Source: Clostridiales bacterium (GTDB lineage: Bacteria > Bacillota > Clostridia > Christensenellales > Aristaeellaceae). From it: DNA of 47,003 nucleotides. The stretch lies in assembly GCA_015056155.1 (NCBI GenBank), contig SVGU01000013.1:1-47003 (forward strand), read 5' to 3'. Within the stretch, counting starts at the first letter, position 1. Every line of letters begins with the position of its first letter. Shown here piece by piece: positions 1-8,559 of the stretch. Position numbers and translations under genes: made by a program. The notes under the pieces were generated by a model, which worked only from the letters and a program-made list of their open reading frames with translations, was not told where the DNA came from and made no database searches.

Positions 1-688
1 ATTCGTCCAGGCCGGGGAGGCCCATGGGCACGCCTTCCCGGCGGAAGCGCATGCCGCTTTCGATCTCCGTTTTGCCACTCATGTGGAAGGCTCGCGCCTG
101 GGGACATTTCTCCCGGAAGGACGCGATGACCTTCGCATTCACCCCCGCGCCGATGAGCACCTCCGGCCCTTGGTTTGCATCCCGCAGCTGCAGCAGCTGT
201 TCGATGGTTTCCATGCCAGCCAGGCAATTGCCCGCTGCGCCGCTGGTCAGCACGGTATCAAAGCCAAGCGCGTGGGCATCCAGATAGGTTTTGCACGGAT
301 CGCGGGACACATCGATGCACCGATGCAGGGTCAATCCGGCACCTTCTGCAGCTTTCAGCAAGGGGGCCATAGCGCATGCATCCAGATCACCTTCAGCGTT
401 CAGGCAGCCGATGGCAAACCCATCTGCGCCTGATTCGCGCAAATGTCCGATCTGCGCTGCCATCATCATGATTTCCTCGTTGGTATAGAGGAAGTCGCCT
501 CCGCGGGGGCGAATCAGGCAGCGAACGGGTATGTCGCTTTCCGTCCGGATTTGCTGCAGGAGCTCCGCATAAGGCGTCAGGCCGCCCACTGCCAATGCGC
601 AGCAAAGCTCCAGCCGGTCCGCACCTCCGGCAATCGCAGCCCTCGCTGATGCCAATGAATCCACACATATTTCCAAAATGCCGGCCAT
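1..688 (-). CDS. cutC: CutC family protein (copper homeostasis), 3' end cut by window edge
   Basis: The reverse strand reads without a stop from an ATG at 688 to the window edge, giving 229 residues; CutC proteins are usually about 240-250 long, so only the C-terminal tail is missing. The start has a good GGAGG at 695-699. Family hallmarks are visible: LEICVDS at the N-terminus, then GGADRLELC, GGLTPY, PVRCLIRPRGGDFLYT, GADGFAIGCLN, a TLHRCID segment, GFDTVLTSG and a final AFHMSG. CutC is a cytosolic TIM-barrel protein linked genetically to copper tolerance, but its biochemical role is unsettled. The gene is divergent from nagB, with under 125 bases between them. The family assignment is confident; a copper role here is only inherited from the family name. 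Confidence 0.9.
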   Translation of the reverse strand, partial: MAGILEICVDSLASARAAIAGGADRLELCCALAVGGLTPYAELLQQIRTESDIPVRCLIRPRGGDFLYTNEEIMMMAAQIGHLRESGADGFAIGCLNAEGDLDACAMAPLLKAAEGAGLTLHRCIDVSRDPCKTYLDAHALGFDTVLTSGAAGNCLAGMETIEQLLQLRDANQGPEVLIGAGVNAKVIASFREKCPQARAFHMSGKTEIESGMRFRREGVPMGLPGLDE

Positions 689-735
689 CACCAAACCTCC
701 TGTCAAAACAACAGCGATAAACTTGCCCAGACTGA

Positions 736-764
736 TGGACAAACGCTGAAGTAAAGTGTATAAT
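736..764 (+). promoter_or_regulatory. Promoter of first nagB
   Basis: TGGACA (736-741) and a perfect TATAAT (759-764) are separated by 17 bases, 45 bases upstream of the nagB start. The second nagB copy has the same arrangement, including the following bases AACGC. Confidence 0.75.
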
Positions 765-809
765 ATAACCAACTGGAACTCTGCCAACGACTATAGGGGG
801 ATCACACAC

Positions 810-1595
810 ATGAAACTGATCATCAAAAATGACTACAATGAGATGTGCGCATGGGCTGCGCAGCATATTGCAGACGCCATCAACAACCACAAGGGCGATC
901 GGCCCTTCGTGCTGGGCTTGCCTACCGGCTCCTCTCCTCTGGGCGTGTACAAGCGCCTGATCGAGATGAACAAGGCTGGCGAAGTCTCCTTCAAGAACGT
1001 CATCACCTTCAATATGGATGAATACATCGGCCTGCCCAAGGAGCATGACCAGAGCTACTGGTACTTCATGCACGAGAATTTCTTCAACCACATCGACCTG
1101 CCAGCGGAGAACATCAACATGCTGGACGGCATGGCGGAAGATCCCGAGGCGGAGTGCCGGCGGTATGAAGAAAAGATCGCTGCCTGCGGCGGTATCGACC
1201 TGTTCATGGGCGGTGCTGGCGTGGACGGACACATTGCCTTCAACGAGCCCTTCACTTCCCTTACCTCCCGCACCGGCGTCCGCGCCCTGACCGAGGACAC
1301 GCTGATCGCCAACTCCCGTTTCTTTGACAACGACCCCGACAAGGTGCCCAAGACTGCCGTATCCGTGGGCGTGGGCACGGTCTGCGATGCCCGCCAGGTG
1401 CTGCTGCTCATCAGCGGCCACAACAAGGCCCGCGCACTGCGCCATTGCGTGGAGGGCGGCGTTGACCACGCCTGGACCATCTCTGCCCTGCAGCTGCATG
1501 CGGATGGCATCATCGCCTGTGACGAGGCTGCCTGTGGCGAACTGAAGGTGGATACCTACCGCTACTTCAAGGAAATCTACAAGAACGAAAAGTAA
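810..1595 (+). CDS. nagB: Glucosamine-6-phosphate deaminase, copy 1
   Basis: NagB converts glucosamine-6-phosphate to fructose-6-phosphate and ammonia, the last step feeding amino sugars into glycolysis. The protein has 261 residues (E. coli NagB has 266). It shows the phosphate-binding [11 protein letters not shown] segment, FNMDEYIGL, and the catalytic [11 protein letters not shown] motif with Asp, His and Glu. The start at 810 is preferred over an upstream in-frame start at 756 because the second copy begins identically (MKLIIKNDY) and a purine-rich AGGGGG lies just upstream. The gene is convergent with nagA, sharing a hairpin terminator. About 13 residues differ from the copy at 11607. 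Confidence 0.97.
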   Translation: MKLIIKNDYNEMCAWAAQHIADAINNHKGDRPFVLGLPTGSSPLGVYKRLIEMNKAGEVSFKNVITFNMDEYIGLPKEHDQSYWYFMHENFFNHIDLPAENINMLDGMAEDPEAECRRYEEKIAACGGIDLFMGGAGVDGHIAFNEPFTSLTSRTGVRALTEDTLIANSRFFDNDPDKVPKTAVSVGVGTVCDARQVLLLISGHNKARALRHCVEGGVDHAWTISALQLHADGIIACDEAACGELKVDTYRYFKEIYKNEK

Positions 1596-1607
1596 GCTGA
1601 GAGAAAA

Positions 1608-1640
1608 ACGCCCTTCGGAACATCCGGAGGGCGTCTTTTT
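1608..1640. terminator. Bidirectional terminator between nagB and nagA, copy 1
   Basis: Arms ACGCCCT and AGGGCGT, extended by CGGA/TCCG, form a strong hairpin. It has a T-run on the plus strand and an A-run before it that acts as a T-run for the minus strand. Confidence 0.85.
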
Positions 1641-1644
1641 GTGC

Positions 1645-2775
1645 TTACAGCTCCTGACCGGCCATGAAGACACGACGGTTGGCGTAATCCTCCGTGCAGA
1701 CCAGGAAGTCCGCCACCTTGCCCGTTTCAATGGAGCCAACCAGCTTGTCCGCACCAATGGCGCAGGCAGGGTTGTAGCTCGCCGCACGAATGGCGTCCTC
1801 CTCCGGAATGCCGAAGCGGATGGCATTGACCATGCAGTCGTACAGGTTCGTGGCGGAGCAGGCAATGGTGCCGTCGGCCAGGCGGGCAACGCCGTCCACC
1901 AGCCAGGCGTCCTGACCGCCCAGCTCGAACTTGCTGCCGTTGGGCATGCCGCAGCAGCGCCCGGAGTCGGACACCAGCACCATCCGCGCGCCGCCGAAGA
2001 TGGAGAAGGCAAAGCGCACCATGGCAGGATGGGCATGCAAACCGTCGCAGATCAGCTCTGCACGGACGTTGGGATTTTCCGCCGCCGCCGGGATGACGCC
2101 GGGATTCCGGTGGTGAATGGCAGGCATAGCGTTGTACAGGTGGGTCAGGTGGGTCGCGCCGGCATCGAAGGCTGCCTTGGCATGGTCATAATCCGCATCG
2201 GTGTGGGCAACAGAAACGGTGCAAAGTTCCTTTGCCTGCTTCACAAATTCCGCCGCGCCAGGCAGCTCCGGAGCCACATCCACGATCCGGATCAATCCGC
2301 CACAGCCCTCCTGCAGGGCCTTGAAGCCCTCAAAGTCCGGCTCCTTCAGATAGTCAGGATTCTGCGCGCCACGCTTCTTGTAGGAGAAATAGGGGCCTTC
2401 CATCTGGATGCCGCGCAGCACGGACAGACCGGCTGGAGCCTCGTCTGCCAGCCGTTTTGCGTTGTCGAAGGCTTTTTCCAGCACCTCGTAGGGCAGTGTC
2501 ATGGAGGCCGGTGCGAAGGAGGTCACGCCGACCTTGGCATAATAGGCAGCCATGGCCTTCAGCCCCTCATAATCGCCGTCAGAAAAGTCCGCGCCGGAGT
2601 TGCCGTGGCTGTGCACGTCGATGAGGCCAGGTATGACGGTAGCGCCCTGCAGATCAATGGCGTCTTCCGGCACAGCATCAGGCAGAATCTGCCCGAACTT
2701 GCCGTCAACCACTTCAAAGCTGCCGTCCCGGAAGGTAAAGTCACTGCAAAAAATTCTGGCATTCTTGAAAAACAT
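1645..2775 (-). CDS. nagA: N-acetylglucosamine-6-phosphate deacetylase, copy 1
   Basis: NagA removes the acetyl group of GlcNAc-6-phosphate to give the NagB substrate. The 376-residue product (E. coli 382) shows the amidohydrolase pattern: GLIDVHSHGNSG, the EGPYFS segment with KKGAQNP-like KRGAQNPDYL, AHTDADYDHAK, ATHLTHLYNAMP, and SDSGRCCG containing the expected catalytic Asp. The ATG at 2775 follows AGGAGG at a good distance, so the longer upstream reading is not used. It lies 74 bases downstream of the HAD gene on the same strand and may be co-transcribed. A weak promoter (TTCACA, 17 bases, TATACA) could also serve it alone. Confidence 0.96.
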   Translation of the reverse strand: MFFKNARIFCSDFTFRDGSFEVVDGKFGQILPDAVPEDAIDLQGATVIPGLIDVHSHGNSGADFSDGDYEGLKAMAAYYAKVGVTSFAPASMTLPYEVLEKAFDNAKRLADEAPAGLSVLRGIQMEGPYFSYKKRGAQNPDYLKEPDFEGFKALQEGCGGLIRIVDVAPELPGAAEFVKQAKELCTVSVAHTDADYDHAKAAFDAGATHLTHLYNAMPAIHHRNPGVIPAAAENPNVRAELICDGLHAHPAMVRFAFSIFGGARMVLVSDSGRCCGMPNGSKFELGGQDAWLVDGVARLADGTIACSATNLYDCMVNAIRFGIPEEDAIRAASYNPACAIGADKLVGSIETGKVADFLVCTEDYANRRVFMAGQEL

Positions 2776-2849
2776 TGAATTTTGCCTCCTATGTTTCGTT
2801 TTGTTGTATATACCAGTAGAATCGAGTTGTGAATCTTCGCCGCACGGGA

Positions 2850-3626
2850 TTAGATCAGACCGCGGCTGAGGCAATAATGGTAAATTCCGTCCTCGGAAAC
2901 GGCGCCGCACACATCGTCCGCCACAGCCTTCAGCAGCGCCGTGGCGTTGCCCATGGCCACACCGACGCCCACTGTTTGAAGCATCTCCAGATCATTCTGA
3001 CTGTCGCCGAAAGCCATTGACTGTGATGCATCCAGCCCAAAGTGCTCAAGCACTTTGGTAATGGCAGTTCCCTTGCCGCTGGACGCGGGAATCACATCGA
3101 CCGCGCGATCCCAGGAGACAGCGATCTTAACGCCCTGCGCGCCCCTGATGATAGCCGGATGCTCCGCTTCCCGGCAGCCCAGCAGGATCTGATACACATC
3201 CTCCCGGCAAGCCGCATCAAAATCCGGTGCAACAGTCAGTTCAAGCTTAGCCAGGCGGTAGTAATCCGCCAGATCAGGATCCCAGCCATTGGCTGCCAGA
3301 CGATTCCGGGTAGCAACCGAAACAGGGCGGCCTATTCCTGCTGCATTTCTGATGACCTGTGCCACATCCGCCTCTTCAATGGGATTGCTGTGGAGAATCT
3401 CGCTTCCTGCATAACACAATGAACCGTTATAGGTGCAGTAAGCATCAAACCTCAGCGGCCCGAAATCCGGCACCTCGGAGGGTGCCCTGCCGGTGGAGAT
3501 ACAGATCTTGATTCCCCGTTCTTTCAGGCGAGTCAACGCTAGAATCGTTTTATCCGAAATCGTCCCGGATTTGGGGTCCACCAGCGTGCCATCAATATCA
3601 AAGAAAATGATTTTTACAGAATCCAT
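2850..3626 (-). CDS. HAD superfamily hydrolase, Cof type
   Basis: The 258-residue cytosolic protein carries motif I as FFDIDGTLV (nucleophile Asp10, second Asp12), motif II in CISTGRAP, and the late motif GDSQNDLEML that binds magnesium. The size and the C2B-like cap between motifs II and III fit the Cof/YidA sugar-phosphatase group. Such enzymes dephosphorylate sugar phosphates or cofactors; the substrate cannot be read from sequence. Its position just upstream of nagA on the same strand suggests, but does not show, a link to amino-sugar phosphate balance. A promoter is visible upstream at 3689-3717. Confidence 0.92.
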   Translation of the reverse strand: MDSVKIIFFDIDGTLVDPKSGTISDKTILALTRLKERGIKICISTGRAPSEVPDFGPLRFDAYCTYNGSLCYAGSEILHSNPIEEADVAQVIRNAAGIGRPVSVATRNRLAANGWDPDLADYYRLAKLELTVAPDFDAACREDVYQILLGCREAEHPAIIRGAQGVKIAVSWDRAVDVIPASSGKGTAITKVLEHFGLDASQSMAFGDSQNDLEMLQTVGVGVAMGNATALLKAVADDVCGAVSEDGIYHYCLSRGLI

Positions 3627-3688
3627 TTAGCATTACCTCTTCCGGTGATTTGTTTTGTACGAATGGAAGCTGTACACCCTTTGACTAT

Positions 3689-3717
3689 ATTGTACCGCAG
3701 GATGCAGGAATAGTCAA
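3689..3717 (-). promoter_or_regulatory. Promoter of the HAD gene (possibly HAD-nagA)
   Basis: On the minus strand TTGACT and TACAAT are separated by 17 bases, about 63 bases upstream of the HAD start codon. Confidence 0.65.
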
Positions 3718-3811
3718 ACCTGAAGCATTTGTTGTTTTCAAGGTCTATACGCCAGCAAACAGCTTCAGAAAAGTCGGACAACAAGTTATGGTTTTGAAAC
3801 TAACAATCGGC

Positions 3812-3933
3812 GTTCGGGACCGAAAGGCCGCGGGTTCGAATCCCGCCACTTCGACACGTTGAAACCCTTGGATTTCCAAAGGTTTTTCTGTTTTGAACGT
3901 TATGCTGTCCTCACCTTTGAGGGCAGTTTTTTG
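3812..3933 (+). repeat. Direct repeat A: 3' part of a tRNA-Pro-like gene plus terminator (att-like)
   Basis: The block contains an anticodon-loop-like TTCGGGA (would read CGG, proline), a perfect T-arm GCGGG-TTCGAAT-CCCGC, and an acceptor 3' strand CACTTCG plus A. No 5' half of a tRNA precedes it. Directly after it come a hairpin (AACCCTTGG/CCAAAGGTT) with T-run and a second hairpin CTGTCCTCA/TGAGGGCAG with six T. The same succession recurs at 10867-10988, about nine in ten bases alike. This is the form expected of an integration-site duplication at a tRNA 3' end. It is not a functional tRNA gene. Confidence 0.75.
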
Positions 3934-3949
3934 TTGAAAACCGGGGTTT

Positions 3950-4046
3950 TGTCACAGATGTGTCACAGAGCGCCCGTTCGAACAGCCCGCAACCCGTTGA
4001 TTTTACTGGGGTTGCGGGTTTTTGCTTTGTCACAGCGCTGTCACAG
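3950..4046. repeat. Two pairs of TGTCACAG direct repeats
   Basis: The octamer TGTCACAG occurs at 3950, 3961, 4028 and 4039. Each pair is spaced by 11 bases (about one helical turn), and the pairs lie on either side of a terminator. They sit at the left end of the accessory block, next to the recombinase. They may be protein-binding sites for recombination or the remnant of a lost gene end. Confidence 0.5.
3985..4023 (+). terminator. Strong intrinsic terminator before the recombinase
   Basis: CCCGCAACCC and GGGTTGCGGG form a ten-pair stem followed by five T. No plus-strand gene precedes it except the tRNA remnant, so it may belong to a lost gene. Confidence 0.75.
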
Positions 4047-4612
4047 AAGGGGGTGAAATCGGCTCATTTGGGGACACCTTTCTGAACAGCAAGGAACTGA
4101 AGGCGGCGGGCGCGGATGAAGTCATCTTTGAATACGAGCACGGCGATGCCAAGACGAAGAAGGAACTGTCCATGTTGCTGGAACTCGCCAAGGAAGGCGA
4201 CACCATCATCACGCTGGAGGTCAGTCGACTGAGCCGCAGAACACAGCAGTTGTGCGAGCTGATTGACCTCATCCGCGTGAAGCGGCTGAGGTTGGTGATT
4301 GTGGGCAGCATCACGATTGACTGCCGGAACGGGCAGACAGACCCCATGAGCGAAGCTTTCCTTCAGATGGCGGGTGTGTTCAGCCAGTTGGAGTTGGCGA
4401 TGATATGGGCACGCGTGAAGTCAGGGATGGCGAATGCCAAGGCTAAAGGCCGCAGGATTGGCAGACCACAGACTACGAAGGAGGACATCCCGGCGGCGTT
4501 CCTGAAACATTATCCGTCGCTGATGAGCGGGCAGATGAATGTGAGCGAGCTTACGCGGATTTGTGGGCTGAGTAGGCCAACGGTGTATAAGTACTTGAAA
4601 ATAATGGGATGA
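4022..4612 (+). CDS. Serine recombinase (resolvase/invertase family), N-terminally truncated or decayed
   Basis: The readable part is a resolvase: ELKAAGADEVIFEY, GDTIITLEVSRLSRR (the Arg-rich active-site helix region), a SEAFLQMAGVFSQLELAMI helix, RVKSGMANAKAKGRRIGRP linking to a C-terminal helix-turn-helix (LTRICGLSRPTVYKYL). Such enzymes cut and rejoin DNA through an N-terminal serine in a YxRVST segment. That segment is not there: the reading frame enters from the TGTCACAG repeat region and only a TTG is available as start, without a clear ribosome-binding site. The total of 196 residues also includes about 20 that match nothing in the family. I see it as probably inactive, or as having its true 5' end on another recombination product. 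Its neighbours are accessory genes between tRNA-derived repeats. Confidence 0.75.
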   Translation: MLCHSAVTEGGEIGSFGDTFLNSKELKAAGADEVIFEYEHGDAKTKKELSMLLELAKEGDTIITLEVSRLSRRTQQLCELIDLIRVKRLRLVIVGSITIDCRNGQTDPMSEAFLQMAGVFSQLELAMIWARVKSGMANAKAKGRRIGRPQTTKEDIPAAFLKHYPSLMSGQMNVSELTRICGLSRPTVYKYLKIMG

Positions 4613-4617
4613 AAATG

Positions 4618-4644
4618 GCCCCTGCGATGGTGAGTCGCAGGGGC
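4618..4644 (-). terminator. Terminator of the large LRR gene
   Basis: GCCCCTGCGA and TCGCAGGGGC form a ten-pair stem between the convergent recombinase and LRR genes. On the minus strand it is followed by CATTTTC. Confidence 0.75.
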
Positions 4645-4659
4645 GTTGTAGTAAGTGTT

Positions 4660-7600
4660 TTACTTGTACAGAATTACCGCATTGCAGCCTTCAAATGCAT
4701 CGTTTGCGGTTGTAATGCTACCCCCCTTGGGCATAACGATGTACTTGAGGTTCGGGCAGTCCGCAAAGGCATGGGAGCCAATGCTGGTGCAGCTTGCCGG
4801 GATGACCACAACTTCCGCAGCAATGCCAACGAAAGCCTCGTCTTCGATTACTGTCAGAGCAGCGGGCAGCTTCAGCGTCTTCAAACCGGTAAGATCCACA
4901 GAGCCAATGGGTTCATCCACATAGAGAACAACGAAATCGGAGAAGCCATTAGACTTTGCCTTGCCCTTTCCGTTTTCCACTTCCATGTCGATGACCTCTA
5001 TTTCATTCCGGTGGATGCGCACCAGAATATATCTTCTGGCATAGCCGGTCTGGACCTCGTTCATGCTGGAGAACAAATCAAAGGTAAAGGTGATTTCGTT
5101 TTCGAACTCCTCGATGCAGCCGATTTTGTGATCAGAGCCTTCCTTGTCCTTGTGATACATCTCTACAGTGATGTTGTACGCACCGGCAAACTGAACATCC
5201 AGTTCCTCGTTCAGCTCCCTAGCAGCCTTTTGAATCTGGCCCCAGTTATCCCTGTACTTCTCGAAGTTCTCCTCGTACCACTTCATGTCAGTGAAGAACT
5301 CATCACCGCGCCAGATGCCATCCGTCACTTGATCCTTAATATCTTCCATGTCCTCCTGCGGGATATCGGTGTCGCCAAGATCAGGATCGGGATTGTTGAT
5401 GATGTCATCAATGATGTCGCCTGCGCTGTCGGTCACGTGATCCTTATCCTTGTCGCTCTCAATGTTGGAGGAAATGGTGTAGACTTTGACCGGGACAGTC
5501 GTTTTGACGTCACCGATGGCGGCAGTGACCTGCGCATCACCGGCAGCCACGCCCTTGATCAGGCCTTCCTCGCTGACAGTCACAACGCCAGTATTGGTAC
5601 TTCTCCAGTCGATAGTAGTGTAATGGCCGTCTTCAGGAGTGATGGTTTTACCAAGGTAGTAGCTGTTGCCGACGTAGACGACTGGCTTGGCGGGTGAGAG
5701 GGTGATGGATTCGACGGGGGTGAAGAAGTAATAGTTAATACTATTCGAAGTTGCTTCATCACTCGCAAGATAGTGATCATTGTCGCTTTGCGAACTAATT
5801 TGGATATATACTTCAGCTGTATCGCCATTTTCAATATATCCACTTTTTACAGCGCTTCCATACGCTTCCTCACATCGGCTTGTTAAGTCAAGAGTAAGCA
5901 TTCCATCAACGATAGTTACCTCGTTTATATACGCAAATTCATAAGTATGTCCCTTACTGGTGCCATTATGACCTGGTTTTTGAGCATAAATGTCAATCCT
6001 ATACCAAATTGCGTTTTCTATGCTACTCCACATCAAAGTACAATCTTCATTCAGCACGACTTTCTCCGGTGCCTTCAACTGAATCAGCGCATAGGTATAA
6101 TCCAACATCTCTGCCATCGCAGATTCGTCACCATAAGTGAATCCGCCCTTATCATCAGCAACACCAGCTTTCACGGTATAGGCCAGTTTCACAGTGGTGT
6201 ATTCGGTTTCCTGCTGCTTGATGATGGTGTTGGCTTCCAGCTGCACGTCCACCTCATTGGTGCTGGTGCCGGTGGTGGTGGTGCCCAGCAGCGTGGTACC
6301 AGCCTCATCATACACGTATACGATCAGCTCGTAGTAGTCCGCGCCGTCCACTGCATCCCAGGTGGCGGTGGCAGTACTGCCGGTCTTCCAGGAGGGATTC
6401 TGCGGCGCAGGAAGCGTATCTTCAGCATCCAGAGCCACGAAAGTAATATTATTCTCCGCTGCATAAGACTGCGCACGGCTGCCGGTCATGCCGTAGATGA
6501 CCAGTTCATCCGGGCAGCCAGAGAAAGCGAATTCGCCGATACTAGTGACACTGGCAGGGATGATGATACTCGTCAGGCTGGCACAGTCAGTAAAGGCACG
6601 TTTTTCAATGCTGGTCAGGCTTTCTGGAATCGTCACGCTGGTCAGGGATTTGCAGCGATAGAAGGCACGGGGCCCAATGTTGCTCACACCCTCCGGAATC
6701 ACAAGATTGGTAACAAGCTCTCCGTCAAGGTACAGATTGCTGGCGTAGTGCATTGGTGTGGCATACATGTTTGTTTGGAACTCAATGTTCAGCCAGGCTT
6801 CTACACTGGGCGCATATACATCCTTCAGGTTGACGCAACCCATGAAAGCCGAGTAACCAATACTCTTCAGGCCATCGGAGAAGGAAATGCTTTGCAACCC
6901 GGAACAATTCTTGAAAGCCTCATACCCGATTTCAACAACATCTTCAGGAATGGCGATGGTATTCAGACTGGTGCAGTTACTGAATGCTCCATACCCGATG
7001 CTAGTTAAGCCCTTAGCCATGGTTATTTCAGTCAGGCTAGTACAACCCCAAAAGGCATAATTCGCAATACTGGTGACGCCTTCGGAGAGCTTAACGCGCA
7101 CAAGGTTAGAACAGCCTCGGAAGGCTTCGCTGCCTATGCTTGTCACGCTTTCCGGTACGGTGATACTCGTCAAGCCGGTATATCCGTAGAAAGCGTTGTT
7201 GCCGATGGTGGTTACGCCATAGGGAACGGCGATGTCTGTAGCAAGAACATCGGAGAAATACAGTTTTCCGCCATTGGCCAACGGATTCGCTGTAGTGTTT
7301 TCAAAGCTGATGTTCAGCCAGGAAGTAATATCCGCAGAGTAGATGTTCGTCAGGTTGGTACATCCGTTAAAGCCCCAACGTCCCACACTATTCACGCTGC
7401 TTGGAATCGTGATATCAGTCAGACTCGTACAGCTGTCGAAGGCAGCTGCACCGATCGTTGTTACGCCTTCAGGCAATGTAATTGTTTCCAGTGCCGTGCA
7501 GTCGTAGAATGCAGAACCACCGATGGTAGTAAGTGTATCGGGAAGTGTGATGCTTGTCAGGTTGCTGCAACCCTCAAAGGTGTACTGATGGATGGTCGTA

Positions 7601-8481
7601 ATGCCATTACGCAGAATTACTTGCTTCAGCGCCGGAAAACGTCCGAATGCGCTGTTTGCAGAATCGTAACCAACACTCTTCAGGCTGCCAGGCAAGGTGA
7701 TGCTTTCCAAGGCAGTACAGCCATCCAACCAGGTGCGGTCGAAGGTGGTTACGCCCTCGGGCAGGGCAATGCTTTTCAGACTGCTGCAACCCTTGATGGC
7801 TGAAGCATCCAAGCTGGTCATGCTGCGGGGCAGCGTCAGGCTGGTCAGCCCAGAGCAGTTCTGGAAGGCGGAAGCGCCAATGGTTCTCACACTGTCGGAA
7901 ATTACCAATTCCGTCAGACTACTGCACCCATAGAATGCATGATTGTTGATGCTGCGCACGGTTTCAGGAATCGTAACGCCAGTCAGGCTACTGCAATTCA
8001 TGAAAGTACAAGAATCAATGGTATACAAGCCAGCAGGAATGACGATCTCCTTCAGACTGCTGCAATCAGCGAAGACAGCCGTACTAAGTCCGCGCAGGCT
8101 GCCAGGCATGGTTATGCTCGTCATGTTGGCGCACTTCTCGAACGCAGAAAAATCAATGTAGTTAACGCTCTCAGGCAGGATAACGCGTTCCAGATCAGTA
8201 CAGTTATAAAAAGCCTTGAAACCAATACTGGTAACGCCATTGGGAATTGTGACGCTCTCAAGCCCCGTGCAACCCTCGAAGGAACGATCGCCAATCTCAG
8301 TTACGGGCACGCCGTTGATCTCGTTGGGAATGCTAAGTTCCACGTCTGTTCCGGTGTAGTCGGTAATGACACCGCTTGCATCTATCGTGAAGCCTTCAGT
8401 ACTCGTTATTGTTTCAGCATATGCGCTGATGCAAACACAGCATATAAGAGCTAACCATAGCAAAGCGAGTTGTTTCTTCAT
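4660..8481 (-). CDS. Large secreted BspA-like leucine-rich repeat protein
   Basis: The 1273-residue protein begins with a clear signal peptide (KK, hydrophobic core, cut near AYA at about 22). Residues 30 to about 665 are BspA/LRR_5 repeats of the type LTSITLPxxVTSIGxxAFxxC, some 25-30 units. A fibronectin-type-III-like stretch follows (about 687-800), then a Big_2-like Ig fold (about 922-1000, with VESITLSP, WRSTNTGVVTVSEEG and GLIKGVAAGDAQVTA). The C-terminus returns to LRR repeats (about 1192-1273). No LPxTG motif, SLH domain or transmembrane anchor is seen, so surface attachment would need another route. Proteins of this class mediate adhesion or host binding in some bacteria; the ligand here is unknown. 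It has lower GC and more A/T-ending codons than the genes beyond 11.6 kb, consistent with the accessory block. Confidence 0.9.
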   Translation of the reverse strand: MKKQLALLWLALICCVCISAYAETITSTEGFTIDASGVITDYTGTDVELSIPNEINGVPVTEIGDRSFEGCTGLESVTIPNGVTSIGFKAFYNCTDLERVILPESVNYIDFSAFEKCANMTSITMPGSLRGLSTAVFADCSSLKEIVIPAGLYTIDSCTFMNCSSLTGVTIPETVRSINNHAFYGCSSLTELVISDSVRTIGASAFQNCSGLTSLTLPRSMTSLDASAIKGCSSLKSIALPEGVTTFDRTWLDGCTALESITLPGSLKSVGYDSANSAFGRFPALKQVILRNGITTIHQYTFEGCSNLTSITLPDTLTTIGGSAFYDCTALETITLPEGVTTIGAAAFDSCTSLTDITIPSSVNSVGRWGFNGCTNLTNIYSADITSWLNISFENTTANPLANGGKLYFSDVLATDIAVPYGVTTIGNNAFYGYTGLTSITVPESVTSIGSEAFRGCSNLVRVKLSEGVTSIANYAFWGCTSLTEITMAKGLTSIGYGAFSNCTSLNTIAIPEDVVEIGYEAFKNCSGLQSISFSDGLKSIGYSAFMGCVNLKDVYAPSVEAWLNIEFQTNMYATPMHYASNLYLDGELVTNLVIPEGVSNIGPRAFYRCKSLTSVTIPESLTSIEKRAFTDCASLTSIIIPASVTSIGEFAFSGCPDELVIYGMTGSRAQSYAAENNITFVALDAEDTLPAPQNPSWKTGSTATATWDAVDGADYYELIVYVYDEAGTTLLGTTTTGTSTNEVDVQLEANTIIKQQETEYTTVKLAYTVKAGVADDKGGFTYGDESAMAEMLDYTYALIQLKAPEKVVLNEDCTLMWSSIENAIWYRIDIYAQKPGHNGTSKGHTYEFAYINEVTIVDGMLTLDLTSRCEEAYGSAVKSGYIENGDTAEVYIQISSQSDNDHYLASDEATSNSINYYFFTPVESITLSPAKPVVYVGNSYYLGKTITPEDGHYTTIDWRSTNTGVVTVSEEGLIKGVAAGDAQVTAAIGDVKTTVPVKVYTISSNIESDKDKDHVTDSAGDIIDDIINNPDPDLGDTDIPQEDMEDIKDQVTDGIWRGDEFFTDMKWYEENFEKYRDNWGQIQKAARELNEELDVQFAGAYNITVEMYHKDKEGSDHKIGCIEEFENEITFTFDLFSSMNEVQTGYARRYILVRIHRNEIEVIDMEVENGKGKAKSNGFSDFVVLYVDEPIGSVDLTGLKTLKLPAALTVIEDEAFVGIAAEVVVIPASCTSIGSHAFADCPNLKYIVMPKGGSITTANDAFEGCNAVILYK

Positions 8482-8526
8482 GATTGGTAGCCTTCTTTCT
8501 CGTTGTACAAGTGGACAATCTGTATG

Positions 8527-8541
8527 TGCTCATAGTGAGCA
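8527..8541. promoter_or_regulatory. Palindrome between the two LRR genes
   Basis: TGCTCA and TGAGCA are separated by TAG in the 78-base gap upstream of the large LRR gene. This could be an operator or a weak hairpin after the upstream gene. No T-run follows. Confidence 0.4.
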
Positions 8542-8559
8542 TATGGGGGATTAAGGTGA

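Noticed and set aside
3812..3856. An intact tRNA gene
   Set aside because: The D-arm, 5' acceptor strand and 5' anticodon stem are absent at both 3812 and 10867, so these are 3' fragments only.
3650..4056. Short plus-strand frames over the tRNA remnant
   Set aside because: They translate tRNA T-arm and terminator sequence; not genes.
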